From Cordyceps javanica (lineage: Eukaryota > Ascomycota > Sordariomycetes > Hypocreales > Cordycipitaceae), in NCBI GenBank assembly GCA_036850795.1, contig JAAECO010000004.1, forward strand, positions 868,001 to 932,000: a DNA stretch of 64,000 nt, written 5' to 3'. The position numbers were made by a program, and so were the translations under genes. Below, piece by piece: positions 33,662 through 45,302 of the stretch. How positions within the stretch are numbered: position 1 is the stretch's first letter; the number at the start of each line of letters is the position of its first letter. The notes below the pieces were generated by a model that saw only the letters and a program-made list of their open reading frames with translations, did no database searches and was not told the DNA's origin.

Positions 33662-36383
33662 TTAGCAATCCTCAACAAGCTTGATTGTCGGCTTGGCAAC
33701 CTGCCTAGGCTTGCCGCTGAGGCGACGATGGGCCGTCTTTGGCGTCACTTTTCCCTTTGGCGTCGTTTTGCTCTGAGGAGTGCCGCTGATACTGGATGCT
33801 CGGCTCTTGGGCGTGGCCTTTGGTGTACCCTTGGGAGTACCCTTGGCTGAGGCCTTGCTGGGAGTTGATTTTTTCGGCGTCGTTGTTTTGCCGGCGCGCA
33901 CATTTTCGTCACTGGTGCCGACCATGGTAAGGCTAGACGAGCGCGAGGAGGCATGCTTTGTGCCCGGCTTGCCTGCGACGGGCCGACGCTTGATCAGCTT
34001 GTTCGTTGTTGCCTTCTTCAAGAGGTCGCCCGTGCTCGCCCGTCGTTTCACCGGTGTCGTTTTAGCAGAATTCTTCTTCGCCAACGACATGCTGGAGACG
34101 CCCTTCTTGATAGCAGTCGCAGCACCTTTGGCCGCCTTCATGCTTGCGCTCGATAGCGAACGTTTGACGCCGGTAGCTGGCTGAATCTTTCGCTTCTTGG
34201 CCTTGTCGCTGCCAGACGCCTCGTCCCCGAGCATTTCCTTGAGTTTGCGCTTCCCAGCCTTGATCGTGCCCTTGACGGCCTTCTTCAGGTCGGCCTTTGG
34301 GGGCTTTACTTCACGCGGGCGTGGGCCGAGAACTCCGCGGCAGTTTTCGGAACCGCAGAGACATTTCTGAACATTCTTGGCAGAAAAAGGGTCAAAGTTG
34401 TAGTCGTAGGTCAGCTCGTCTCCGGTCATGATGGGCTTGTCACCCGCAAACAGAGCCATTCTCGGCTGTCCCGAGACGATCCATTTGATCATGCGGCAGT
34501 TTGGATTGCAGCTGTGGTTGACAAATCGGGCGATGCTGCCAGTGGTGGCATCGATGATCATGTTTTGGTCAAAGCTCATCAAATAGTAGCACTAGGGCTT
34601 GTTTTAGCACATCTTTCATGCTCCAGCTTCAGTTCAGAACAGCTTACCTCGTTCTTCTTGTACTCGTTGTTCATGCGACGTTCGCACTCCTCTTCCGTAA
34701 TGATTTCGCCAGCGTACTCCATAATTATCTGGTGCGGGCGGAAGCATCGGTTGCTTCGCACGCCATAGCCACGGTCGGATGTCTTGATGACTTCGACGCC
34801 GACACGGTACTTGCCTCCCTTGGCACGTCGCGCGGTGAGTGTGGCAAATGCTCTATTGGTACATGTCTCTTTTCCGGCATTGCAGTTGATATCGTTACAT
34901 TCGTACAGCATGATTCGGTTCTGGCAATTGTCGCCACAGCCATCTTCCGGTTTGCAAACGCACTTGGAGTAGTCTTGGTAGTGCGGCGACTTGCGCCAGT
35001 AATCCTTGGAGTCTCCAATGAAGCGATCTATGCGCGGTTAGCAAATTACGACGCACTACAACGTTTTTGTGGGATTTTTGAGGGAGGCGCACTCTTGGTC
35101 ATTTTCTTCCATTCGTCGGGCTTCGGTTGGCCAGGAGGCAGCGGGTTGCAAGTCTGGAATGGCAGCTTGAAGTCGCGACCCTGCAGCAACAAGCGCAAGC
35201 CGGTATAAATGGGTGCAGGCATAACTCTATTGACGCGTCGACCATAGTCGAGTTCCTTAATATTGGCAAGTTTCTTCCTCTCAGCGGGCGTCAGACAAGA
35301 CCTGGCATCGATGGGCGCATCTTGACCCGCATAAAGGCCCTTGGCCAGAAACTTCTTGGGTCCACGAGGCTTGATTTCGGTGACGGGCTCCTCGGTCTTT
35401 TCCTCTTCGGATTCACGGTCGGCGGCCTTGCTCTTCTTCTGGCGCGGAGAAGGCGGCGGTGCGTTGGGGTCGACATACTTGCCATTGGCCCAAACGGTAT
35501 GCACAACCGGGCGGTCGTCAATGTGAGAGAATTCATTGGTGTCGCGCAGGCGCAAGAGCTCGCGAGAGAGTCGGCCCATCGAGCCCGCAACGGCCTTGCT
35601 TCCACGCTTGCCAATCTTGGACAGGCGAGAGCCAAAAGACGATACAGCGGTACCGACACTGCCGCTGGCACGAGAGGTGAGACGACGCGAACGAGGGGAG
35701 TCGTGGCCAAGGCGACGGGTGGTGCGAGGCGAGTTGAGGTCCGAGGGCGTCCAGCCAAGATCGAGCGCGTCAATTGCATCTTTGCCACCACGAGACTTTG
35801 CTCTGGTTGAGATGGAGCTACGAGTCGACATGCCATCGTTGATGAGGGTGTCGCCGGAAATGGTGCGACGTCGGCGGTCAGCGACCTCATCGCCATTGGC
35901 GCGACGTTTTCCATGGCCGTCGGTGCCACTCAGCTTGGAGAGGTTGTAGACGGGCGCGGCGGCGCAAGCACGACGAGACCGCTTCGGAGAGAGCTCTACG
36001 GCGGCGACAACGGTGGCGGCGACGGGCGCAGACGCAGACGCAGACGCAGGCGCGATGACGGACTCGACAGGCTCGACGAGCTCGACGGCCGCCTCAGCAG
36101 AGGGCTCAACAGCCAGCTCAACGACAGGCTCGACGACAGGCTCAAGCTTGAGCGTAGTTTCGGCTTCCGGGACAGGCTCGGGTACAAGTTCGGAGTCGGT
36201 CTGCGAGGCAGCGAGCATCGGCTCGGCGAAGGCGGCAACATCGTGTTTGGAGGCATCGGAATGCAGGCTGTCGCTGTCGGCGACGGTGGTGGGCGGCGTG
36301 GAGCTGGACGACGCGACATTGGACATTATATCGGCGAGGCTGCTAGTGCCACTCGACTCGGATGGAAGCCAGAGTGGTAACAT
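33662..36383 (-). CDS. ash1: ASH1-type histone H3K36 methyltransferase (AWS-SET-post-SET)
   Basis: Three exons, 35093-36383, 34648-35027 and 33662-34591, give 866 residues; introns are GTGCGC...CATAG and GTAAGC...CCTAG. The first 430 residues are Ser/Glu/Val-rich with many SP/SPR sites and end in a conserved-looking block (ARSCLTPAERKKLANIKELDYGRRV). The AWS zinc cluster is CVCKPEDGCGDNC to CNAGKETC at about 453-486. The SET domain follows with RGYGVRSNRCF, EYAGEIITEEEC and the cofactor/active-site motif RFVNHSCNPNC at 579-589, then ELTYDYNF. The post-SET CLCGSENCRG (634-643) completes the zinc site. Such enzymes methylate H3K36 in nuclear chromatin; in fungi ASH1 marks silent and subtelomeric genes. 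The tail (650-866) is Lys/Ala/Thr-rich with (K)GTPK-type repeats, resembling linker-histone tails and probably binding DNA. The start has a downstream alternative Met20. Confidence 0.92.
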
Positions 36384-36987
36384 GGCAGGCGACAGGATGT
36401 GAAGAAAGGAGGGAAGATGATGGGAGTCGGAATTATAGGCGTGTGTATAGTAAGTAGTAGTATGGAGGCGTGGGTGCGCGCGCGGTGGGCACGGGGCGGC
36501 GCGACAAGGAGCGTGATAAATGGGCGAAGCAGGACAGCGAACCGCGTCGCATAGAACACGTCGAGCCTCGTACCGGGGCGGAGACTGAGCAGCAGCCCCA
36601 GAGCTTGCGGTTTGGGGGTAAGGCGCTGCTAAAATGGTTCGAAACGAAGGAAAAGAGGGAAAAGAGCGTGATGAGATAAATTGCAGTAGACGTTAAAGGA
36701 GTGCTGCCCACGACGAGGTGACCGGGGGGGGCGCGCTTTGCGGGAGAGGGAAGAAGGAGAGTTGGCGTTTTTGGTGTGGAAACGGCGAAGGCGAGAGACG
36801 AGAGACGAGGCGACGGGGCCAGACGGAGGAGCCGTGCGGGATGGGATTTCTCGCTGATTGGCGTCGCACCACTAGTTTTGCCGTCGACTACCAGTAATAA
36901 GCAACGCAGCCCACGGGAGGTCCAAGACAAGGGCGGCGAGTCAAATGAAAATGGCACTAGAGATTCCGTATCCGACTTTCATTAGCG

Positions 36988-37045
36988 GGCAAGGCAGGCA
37001 AGGCAGGCAAGGCAAGGCAAAGCAAAGCAGGCAAGGCAAGGCAGG
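36988..37045. repeat. GGCAA-type minisatellite
   Basis: Irregular tandem array of GGCAA/GGCAG units spanning about 58 nt, 600 nt upstream of the ash1 start codon. Confidence 0.85.
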
Positions 37046-37239
37046 TTGGCTTGGTCCGAGGCACGCGCCGCCTTGACGTCTTTAAGCTTTGCTTCTATTT
37101 CGCTGGCAAACGAGTCGTCCCCGGAGATCCGTTTGCTCAGCGGTAATTGCTGCGCGTTGGAGTAAAGAATGCGATGGACTCTTGCTCGTGTGATCTGCCG
37201 GGGGGGAGGGAGGTGGCAAGGGACGGGAGCCAGGTTCAG

Positions 37240-37300
37240 CTATTCTCTCTCTTTCTCTCTTTCTCTCTCGCTCGCTCTGTCTCTCTTCCTCTCTCTCTCT
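37240..37300. repeat. TC-rich tract
   Basis: Polypyrimidine run made mostly of TCTC and CTTT units. Confidence 0.8.
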
Positions 37301-39364
37301 TTCTGCGCGTTGGACGCGTTAGGTGGAGAGGCGGGAGATGTCGATGCCAGAAACTGACCGATCAAGCGGAATGCACAAGTTGAACAAGAAGAAAAAAAAG
37401 ACAAGAAATCGTCCGATGAGAAGAAAATGTCTTTCTCTCTCTGGTCGCCTGAGAGATTTGATGGTTTTCTCGCGCGCAAACGTCGTGACGAGATGGCCGT
37501 TGCGATACGCACGTTGTCTAGTTCAAGAATGGCACAACAAGTGTAGGGATTACAAGAGAGAGAGAGAGAGAGCCAGCACATACTCACACAAGGCGCCAAA
37601 AAAACAAGACAACAAGAGGGAGCGGGCCGGCTGATTTACCATTTCGGCCCCCTTGGCATCCTTCTTGTCGTACTCTATATCCGTACCTTGTACTCTTTTT
37701 TTTTTCTCCGTCTCTCTGCTAGGTAGCCTCTTCCCTTCTTGTGCAATTCGTTCTGAGCGACACTCGAAACAAGCAAAGGCTCCGTCTTGACCAGAATCTC
37801 GTGTCTCCCAGTTGCCCATGCCACAGCCCAGCCCGCGTCTGGCAGGGCGTTCCGGACGGCCCTTTTTTTCGTCTCGTCACGGCTCGATGTGTCTTGTCCG
37901 CAGAGTTGTGGCCCCCATAATCACCTGTAATCATCTTTCGTCTTTACCTGATTCGCAGAAGCTTCTCATTGCCTAGTTTCGTCACATCAAGGACCGACAT
38001 GGTATATATCAACACTAACCACCTCCGCCACTCACACATCTTTTTTTTTTCGCGATGCTCTCATGTCGAGGTAAACTCGTCTAGACGCTCCCATTTTTTT
38101 TCCTTCTTTAACAAGATAACGAAACATGTTCCTCAATGTAGTGTGCCTGTCATTGCGACTCCCCACGTGAGCTCATCAAGCCCGGCTATCCGACCTGGAA
38201 CTCGCGCACCATATACCGCCTGCGCCGTTGGCGATACCAAAAATTATCCCACGGCGATGCTAGACACTGTTAAATTCTCACCTGGTTTTTTGAAATTGCC
38301 GTGAACCCCCCTTTTGCGCTGTGGCTTTGCTAGTTCAGCCGCTGGACAGCTGGTCCATCGACGACCACCAGCACGACCCTCAACACTCGCCTAAAAATGG
38401 GCCTCAACGGGAAGATCAGACGCGGCCTTTAGCCGTGATGCTTCTTTCGTGCTTTTTTGGGGGGGGAAACCGTCCCTGCGTGGCCTTGCCGTTGTCCGGA
38501 AAATCACCCGGCCGCATATCTTGCCGTGTTGTGATGACTCGCGCCCGGGCCTAAACCTGGCTCCGCCCGAAACCATCCCGAATAGCTCGACGGCTGGGGA
38601 AGGGAGCAGGGAAGAGGGGGTCGTGTCTTGACAGCATCACGCAAAACACAAAGCGATGCCAAAGCCATCGCGCCCGCCCTGGGGCTCGATGGAGCTCCGG
38701 CGCCAACATCACGTTGGACAGCCCAGCGTCACCAAGGCGCTTACAACCAACCAATAACTAATAAAGCCTCCGCGGACACGGGCAGCCACCCCCCCGGGGG
38801 GGGCTGGGACCATGACCAGTGTCACCAACATTTTCAACCGTTCTTGATGGCACGCGCCACCGGCCTACAGTAGCGCTCCATTTCTTCCAAGACTCAGAAC
38901 TGTCCTATTTCGAAGCCTTCTTGAGGAGTGACCGACACGTCGAACACATTGTTCGTTTTGGCCTTTAGAGACGCCCGCGCCGCATCTCAATGGTCCTTCA
39001 TCATTATTCCTCAGAAACGCCGAAAGTTCTGTCTTGCATGCCACCAACGGTACTCACCTTGGCAGATATCCTGTGTCATGAAGTGGCACGCTCGCAGCAG
39101 GCTGTACACGGTACCGCGCTCTTCCCCTTGACCCCCGTCCATCTCATCCGCAAGTTTGCAACACTGCATTTGTGCTACAGTCAACGAGCTTTTTTGACGA
39201 TTATGTAGAAACTATGTCAATTTTCATCTCTACAAATGTTCATCAAACTCCATTGCCCCTCCCCAAAAAACAAGAGAAAAAGAAGAATCGTCATTCATAG
39301 TTCATCCAAGGCTGACCTCCTGCACCGAGGGTAAACAGCGTCTGCCCAGCAGAGCGCGTAGTGC

Positions 39365-39637
39365 TCACTGTATGACGCACGCTACAGTCTTGTGTACTGG
39401 TAAAGTAGAGGCTCGTCGGCGTCGTATTTTGGCCCAGTTACGCAGCCACTCGGCTTTGATGACGTCTCGTACCAGTTCTTCGACTATAGATGCGTGCCAA
39501 CGACCACGCAGCCAACGAATGAATGGCCCTTGTCGAAAGCCATAATACTTGACCCTGCTCCACAGCCTTCTGTCAACAAGAACAGAAAAAGACGCCACAC
39601 CTAATACAGCGACAAGGTCCCAAATACTGCCCAGCAT
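39365..39637 (-). CDS. Doubtful small ORF, hypothetical
   Basis: A 90-codon frame beginning MLGSIWDLVAVLGVASFSVL, with one hydrophobic segment (about 5-20) followed by a strongly basic, Trp/Arg-rich part and ending near VHKTVACVIQ. Composition is protein-like but there are no family motifs, splice context or strong promoter signs. It may be chance or a relic exon. I do not assign a function. Confidence 0.2.
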   Translation of the reverse strand: MLGSIWDLVAVLGVASFSVLVDRRLWSRVKYYGFRQGPFIRWLRGRWHASIVEELVRDVIKAEWLRNWAKIRRRRASTLPVHKTVACVIQ

Positions 39638-40771
39638 GAGTGTCCATAGCCAGTACAGAATGATGAATTCCGGGCGCTAGTGAGTAATGATGCTGAGAAG
39701 CAAACAATGGAGCTATCTCCTACAACATGCGAATGCGTCAAGACAGCCTCGGCTTTTTTTGTATGAGGCAGTGGGCGGAGGGCTGCCAAATAAAAAGTTG
39801 CCATGTCTATCAAAATTGGCTCAGTGACGAGGGTTGGCCCCCTTCTCGTCAAACAATATCAGATGGCAACATCACATCGAGCGATCCGCGGGGGCCGCCC
39901 GCAATCTTTACTGGCAGAGCGTGAAAGCGGACGAAAGTATTTTCCACTGCACAAACCACACGGAGCGTTCTGCGCAGAAGCAGGCCGTAGCACGACCAAT
40001 CTGCAAGTCAGAAGCGCTCAAGATGATGGAGATCAAGTCAACTTTCCTAGACCAAAGCGCAACTTCCTTGCTCACAGCATAACTATAGCACCGCGACTGC
40101 TCCAGTAGAGGTGCTATAACAGGAGCGGCACGCAGCATAACTCGTTTCCACGCCACAGCGCCATACCGTTACTGTGCCGCCTCGAGGCTGCCATGGCGGC
40201 GGCGGTAAGAATCATGCTCCTAGCCTTCCTAACAAGAACTCTTTTTACCTTTGCATCTCCAAGTATCGTCCCTGATGCGTATTTTACCCATCGATTCTCT
40301 CAGTCCGTTCCCAAGTCTCACATACCTTAACTGACCCTAGCTAACTATGTGCAAGCTTCGCAGCCGGTGGGTTTACAGATGGGTACGTCGACTGGTCTGC
40401 ATGACGATGCAAAACCTCATATCTCGTCACTGCTCGCGCAAGCAGTGGTAAGTGCTCAATGAAGCGCGGAAAGAGGCGGAAACAAAAACCCCTCATCGCC
40501 AAAGTATACATGCTTTGATCAGCCCATGGGGGTCTGTGTAGTAGTGAGGCCGAATGCTGGCAAGCTGAAACAGTCAGCGAGACTTTAATCAGCCGCTTGC
40601 TGGCTGGGGCGCGTTCTGGGTCGCGAAACGTAAACACGGGTATTATTGCAACTAAATCACACAAAGCTGTGCAGCATCTAACAGTAATCTAATCGAGGTA
40701 TCATTTGTAATTGGCTCATTTTCCGCGACAATCTCCGAGATATTCATCATCATATTCTTCTTTGATCGAAT

Positions 40772-41943
40772 TTAGGCAGCAGTTGTCTTCTCAGCAACGG
40801 GTTCAGCAACAGCCTCGGGGACGACGGCCGGGACCGGGGCCGGGGCGGCCTCTACAGGCTTTTCAGCAGCCTCCGTTTTGTCCTCCGCCTTCTCCGCCGC
40901 GTCGGGAGCAGACACGGCGATGGGCTTGTCCTCGGCAGTCGGTGCGGTGGCCGCAGCAGTGGTGGTAGGCTCCTTGACCTTGGCCGACTCGGGCTTGCTA
41001 GCCTCGGAAGCGGCTGCCGGAGCGGCATCCGCAAACGCCAGCTGCTGGCCAGTCTCCTTGACGCTGGGGCCCTTACCGCCATACTCGCTGGGGAGCGTAG
41101 CGGCAATGGCGGGAAGCTCCGCGGCCAGTGAAGTGCCCGAGGTCATGGGGTGGAACTTGCGCAGAGTGGCCGGGGCGAGGAAGAGCTTCATGGCGCCAAA
41201 CATCCAGCCCATGATGAAGGGCACATTGACAAAGTACTTGTGGGCGAGGAGCTCGGGATAGGCCATGGAGAATGTTTGGATAGTCTCCTTGCTGGCAGCC
41301 TTGACGGCGGGGTCCATGCGGAAGAAGCTAACGTTGAGGTAATCGTGCGTCTGGATCATCTGGTAGGGGTCCTCACCACCCTCAGGGATGAGCTCCTTGA
41401 CCTCGTTGAGCTTGAGCTTCTGAACGCTGAGTTCCATGAGAGCAGCACGCCACTTGATAAATCTAGTTGGTGTTAACCAAGCATGCACTGCCAGTCCACT
41501 GTAGGGTGTGCGTCCACTTACTCTTCAACGTTGCCAAATGTGGCCTTGTTGTCCTTGACGGCACCGTATATGTTCCAGGTGATGACCGTCTCCTTGTCTG
41601 CGTCGTCCTTGTGGACCGTGACGTAGCCAAGATCGGCGAACTTGCTCTTATCAAAGTGCTGCTGGACGAGGTTGGCGGGCTGCATCTTCTTGCGCCACTC
41701 GAGGGCCGAGGCGAGCTGCTTCTCGGCGGCCTCGGCATCGTTGCTATTGGCGCGCAGGAACTTTTGCAGGACGACCTGGCCGGGGATGTTGTCTGACGAT
41801 CCGTTCAGCTCGACACCCCACATCTCCTTGTAGTCGGCCCTGGTGGTGATTTCGGCGAGGCGAGCTGTGAGTTTGGCGAGAGGCGTCTTGGGCGCCTCGG
41901 CCGTTGTTGTGGTGGTAGCCACGGGAGCAGCTTCGGCAGACAT
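40772..41943 (-). CDS. sfh5: Phosphatidylinositol transfer protein Sfh5 (CRAL-TRIO)
   Basis: Two exons, 41522-41943 and 40772-41462 (intron GTAAGT...CTAG, 59 nt), give 370 residues. The N-terminus is Ala/Thr-rich. A CRAL-TRIO N-like helical part follows (LQKFLRANSNDAEAAEKQLASALEWRKKMQP), then the lipid-binding Sec14-like domain from about residue 100 to 260, with the splice inside NVEEFIKWRAALMELSV and the gate region ending YFVNVPFIMGWMFGAMKLFLAPATLRKF. Sec14 homologues exchange phosphatidylinositol between membranes; the yeast Sfh5 branch is reported as a haem protein rather than a classical exchanger. The C-terminal 100 residues are a low-complexity Ala/Pro/Glu/Lys tail typical of fungal Sfh5 proteins. 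Expected location is cytosol and ER/plasma membrane contact. Confidence 0.92.
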
Positions 41944-43378
41944 TTCGAATGGGTATTGTGTGGGCTTGGTTGATGAGAGGAGGATAGGATAACGAAATGG
42001 CTTTGCAAGCTTGCGATGGGGGTGCTATGCTCCGAACAAGTCCGAGTTGAAGGAGAAGAGCTAGCGAATAGAAGAAATAGAGAGGGCGCTAGCTTATTAG
42101 GAGCTGGGACTTTGTTCAAGACGGTGGAGCCAGGCTGTCGTTTGTGAATGTTATCTGATGGACGAGGAGATTGGCTTGGCTGGAAAAGTCGGCGGGCGAA
42201 ACGGATGGAAGAAGAAGAGTCGAGCTATTGGATTTGTTCCAGCTTAACAATAGTAGAAGCTAGAAAATACGAGGAAAAGAAAATTCTGATTGCAAACAAG
42301 GGAGAAATCGCAAACTTTTCAGGATGTTGAGGAGTGCAGGCAAATAAATAAATGACTGCCACGCACGTTGCTAGGCAGGTAAGTAGTGGGAGGTACCTAG
42401 GTAGTAGTAAGGGTCTGCTTCTCAATGTTGAGATACGTACTCCGTACGGATAACGTACCTGAAGTTGATCGAGGTGCTGGGTGACTAGGTGAAAGGTACT
42501 CTGCAGGTACGTTGGTATGGTACTAACAAGGTAAGTAGGTACCTCCTGGTGGGTATAGGCACAAACAGAGTCTAGTGGGTCCGGCAGCGCCCTGAACAGA
42601 TGCCGGTACTGCAGCCACGTTGAGAGTGTTGGCCCAAGCTTTCAGAGCTCTAGTGGGGTCCTCAGGGCACGCAGGCACGGCACAGGCTTTCACCACGCCT
42701 AAAAGAGGGTACTTCCAGGTACAAGACCCGTTCTGAGGACCGATACTGCAACGTCTTTCGACAGGCCATCAATCTTGCCAGCTGGCGCGGGCCCAATAAA
42801 AAAAGACTCGAGTTAATCTTGCTCCAGCATCGCCCAACGCCACCATTCAGGATCCATTATGGTCACCCATGATCCATTCATTGGTATTGGGACTCTGTCA
42901 CTTTTCATTCGTGCCCTACTGAGTATCTAATCCGTCTTTCAGGCAGAATCTATTGGGAGAGTTTTGCATTGAAACGTGAATTGCGCTCCTGTGAAAGGCC
43001 CAGCGTCCTCGCCGTTTGCCCAAGCCCGAACTCTCCGATACCTGGGTACCTTAGTACCTTGCTGGCAGAATGCGCATCTAATCATTCATCCAAGTCTACG
43101 GAGTAGCTTTCGCTAATTACAGCTCCTCGGGTAACGATGAGGAAGTAGAATCATCACTCTCAAAACCTGAATCCAGCATTCAAGATAATCACATTCGCCA
43201 TCGATTCAGTATGGCAAAACGAGATATATTCAACATGTGCTGTGAGCCGTATTTTAAGAAATCTACCATTCATCGCGAACCGAGCCAGACTTGACCCGAT
43301 TAGCGCACTTCATCAATCACATTGAAATATGCAGGCCAGAAACTTTCGACCGCCAAGGGTACTCCAACGGCGAGTAAT
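41944..43378. other. Intergenic, sfh5 promoter side
   Basis: It carries AGGTAGTA/GGTACCT-type short repeats at 42370-42550, similar to those near 600-780. No gene is supported. Confidence 0.6.
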
Positions 43379-43708
43379 CTAGTACCACCAGTCGACAACA
43401 ATCTTGCCCCTGGAGAGCGGTGCAAACTGCTGGAAGAAGCCGCGGGTCAGGTCAACCTGGTCGGGGGCGCATCCGGCACAGAGATCGGCAATGTAGCCGT
43501 CAAGCACCTTGCCGTTGTGTTTGATCTTGATGCCCTTGCCGCAATGCGCGCCATTATTCCAAGCGTGTGGAGGCAGGGCAACGGCCCAGGCGTCGTTGCT
43601 GATGCCCCAGCCGCAGGCGCCGGTATGTCCATTGGGCTCGTAGTAGGTGGCGTGGCCGGCATGGGCGACGGCGGCCATGACCGTGGTGGCCAGGACGGTG
43701 AATTTCAT
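43379..43708 (-). CDS. Small secreted double-psi beta-barrel (RlpA/barwin-like) protein
   Basis: A single exon of 109 residues. The start MKFTVLATTVMAAVAHAG is preferred to an upstream in-frame ATG because it opens a standard signal peptide (cleavage about 17-20) and lies 115 nt from a TATA box. The mature part begins with HATYYEPNGHTGACGWG, contains a GKGIKIKHNGK loop and the DLCAGCAPDQVDLT block, and ends FFQQFAPLSRGKIVVDWWY, the order of strands expected in the double-psi barrel. The Asp in VDLT corresponds to the conserved acidic residue of this fold. Fungal relatives are described as RlpA-like, expansin-like or papain-inhibitor-like secreted proteins acting on walls or host proteases; which applies here is unknown. 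Four Cys in the mature part could make two disulphides. Confidence 0.8.
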   Translation of the reverse strand: MKFTVLATTVMAAVAHAGHATYYEPNGHTGACGWGISNDAWAVALPPHAWNNGAHCGKGIKIKHNGKVLDGYIADLCAGCAPDQVDLTRGFFQQFAPLSRGKIVVDWWY

Positions 43709-45302
43709 CTCGGGAGGAGACTTGGATTGCTTGGAGCTTTGAAGCGTACTATGAAGGCAATGTTGATGAGGCTTGCTGTCGATGAAGAAATGGTGCATGT
43801 CTCGAGATGACGGCGACGACTTCTTATATACTTTTGCAAAAACAAAATCTCGCTTGTTTCTTCCCGCCTTTACTCAGCTTCCAACTCTGGTCTATAACTG
43901 AAATACGAGAACCTCGGTCTCACTGTCATCCTCGACTTGCCGCTGTGGCCCAGCCAAAAAGCGCAATGCGACGTGACTTTACCAGAAGCGGTGACGCCAT
44001 CACCAGGATCTGGCACTTGGTGCTACGAATATAGGATACTAGCTGCGAACTTCATCGCTGCCTTTCATTGTTTCCGGTATCGACTCAGCCCGACCACACA
44101 TCTTATCCCAGACGAGGATTCGCATCTCGTCTCTATTACAGACCACAACTAGTTAGCGCTAGTCAGCAACACACTGTGGGCGTGGGATACTTGCTCCATG
44201 TTCTCTTGTCATCACCGCTGCAATTCTCGGACCTTTGACCGCGACAATCACTGTGTCAGAATACGCTGACGATGTTTCTAGCAATTAGGTGCCATCTCAC
44301 TATCCGTGCCATCTCAAAGGATCCCCTCCCGGCCGGGATCGTCACTGTGGGAGCAGACCGAGTTCCGCTGACCTACCCACTACCTCCCTCAGCCAGGTCC
44401 GGTACCTCATAATAATTTGTACCATAGTGAATCTCAAGGAAATATTGTTGAAGACACTGTAGATATTCCTCGATGGTATCTTTTTCCCCAAAACTTTACC
44501 TTGTTTCTGTCTTCAATCATCCTCACCACATCATAGTAACAGTTTGCCGCGCTTGACGTGTTTTCACTGGACAGCGTTGGCCCTGACCTACGCTGCCAAG
44601 CACATCGGGTTCAAGCTAGGCAACGATGAAGGAACAGGCTTACGGCTTCGTTTCCATGTTACATTCATCTGAAACTGGCTTAATACTGCTAGGTACGGGT
44701 TTCTCTCGAGATGAGGCATATCCTCTTTGCCGTTGGCCCTTTAACAGCGCTACCCTATTGCCCAGCGCAGGCCAAATGCCACCCAGCCCTACTTTCGAAA
44801 TGCTATGAAAAAAAAACCCATCAGTAACTCTGATTGTATGTATAAAGAGTACGTTGTCGAAACCAGTCAATTTAATTGCAAGTATGCCCTATTGTCTTGA
44901 TTCTGCTGCTCCCTGTGTTGCCAGGCCTGGCCTCTGGTTTGCGACGAACTACATTTATACACAAACCACAATCATGCAGATGGACCGGGTAAGTTCAGTC
45001 ATTTTGATAAGAAGAATACCGACGAAAAGAAACTATACTAAACCAGATTTCGCCTTGTACCTTTTTTCTTGCATTTTGTCCCCAATGTTGCCCGTGTTCC
45101 TAGATTGCCTAGGTGCAAATTGTCCAGTCCAGCCAAGAAAAGGCTCCCAAAAAAGACCAAGTTTGAAGAGTTATTCCCCAGAACACCTGATTCAAAAATA
45201 AATCATCGGAAAAAAAAACTTCCTCCAGAATGAGCGAACAGCTAGAAAGAAAGACTCTGATGACCACAAAAATTTCCCAAGTTGCGTAACAAAGAAATAG
45301 AA
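43709..45302. other. Intergenic, no supported gene
   Basis: Apart from the TATA box of the small secreted gene, this 1.6 kb shows no motif-bearing frame. It should include the 3' UTR of the RRM gene on its right side. Confidence 0.6.
43823..43830 (-). promoter_or_regulatory. TATA box of the double-psi barrel gene
   Basis: Minus-strand TATATAAG, about 115 nt upstream of the ATG at 43708. Confidence 0.6.

Larger units (their letters stand above)
36384..40771. other. Long gene-poor interval
   Basis: It contains the ash1 promoter, a GGCAA-type minisatellite (36988-37045), a TC-rich tract (37240-37300), a GA run near 37557 and several poly-T or G runs. The only frame with protein-like composition is a 90-codon minus-strand frame at 39365-39637, listed separately with low confidence. 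Confidence 0.5.

Noticed and set aside
35127..35810. 227-codon plus-strand frame
   Set aside because: Antisense shadow of ash1 exon 1.
36988..37045. Regular short repeats considered as a CRISPR-like array
   Set aside because: Units are contiguous 5-mers without spacers, in a fungal nuclear genome; this is a simple minisatellite.
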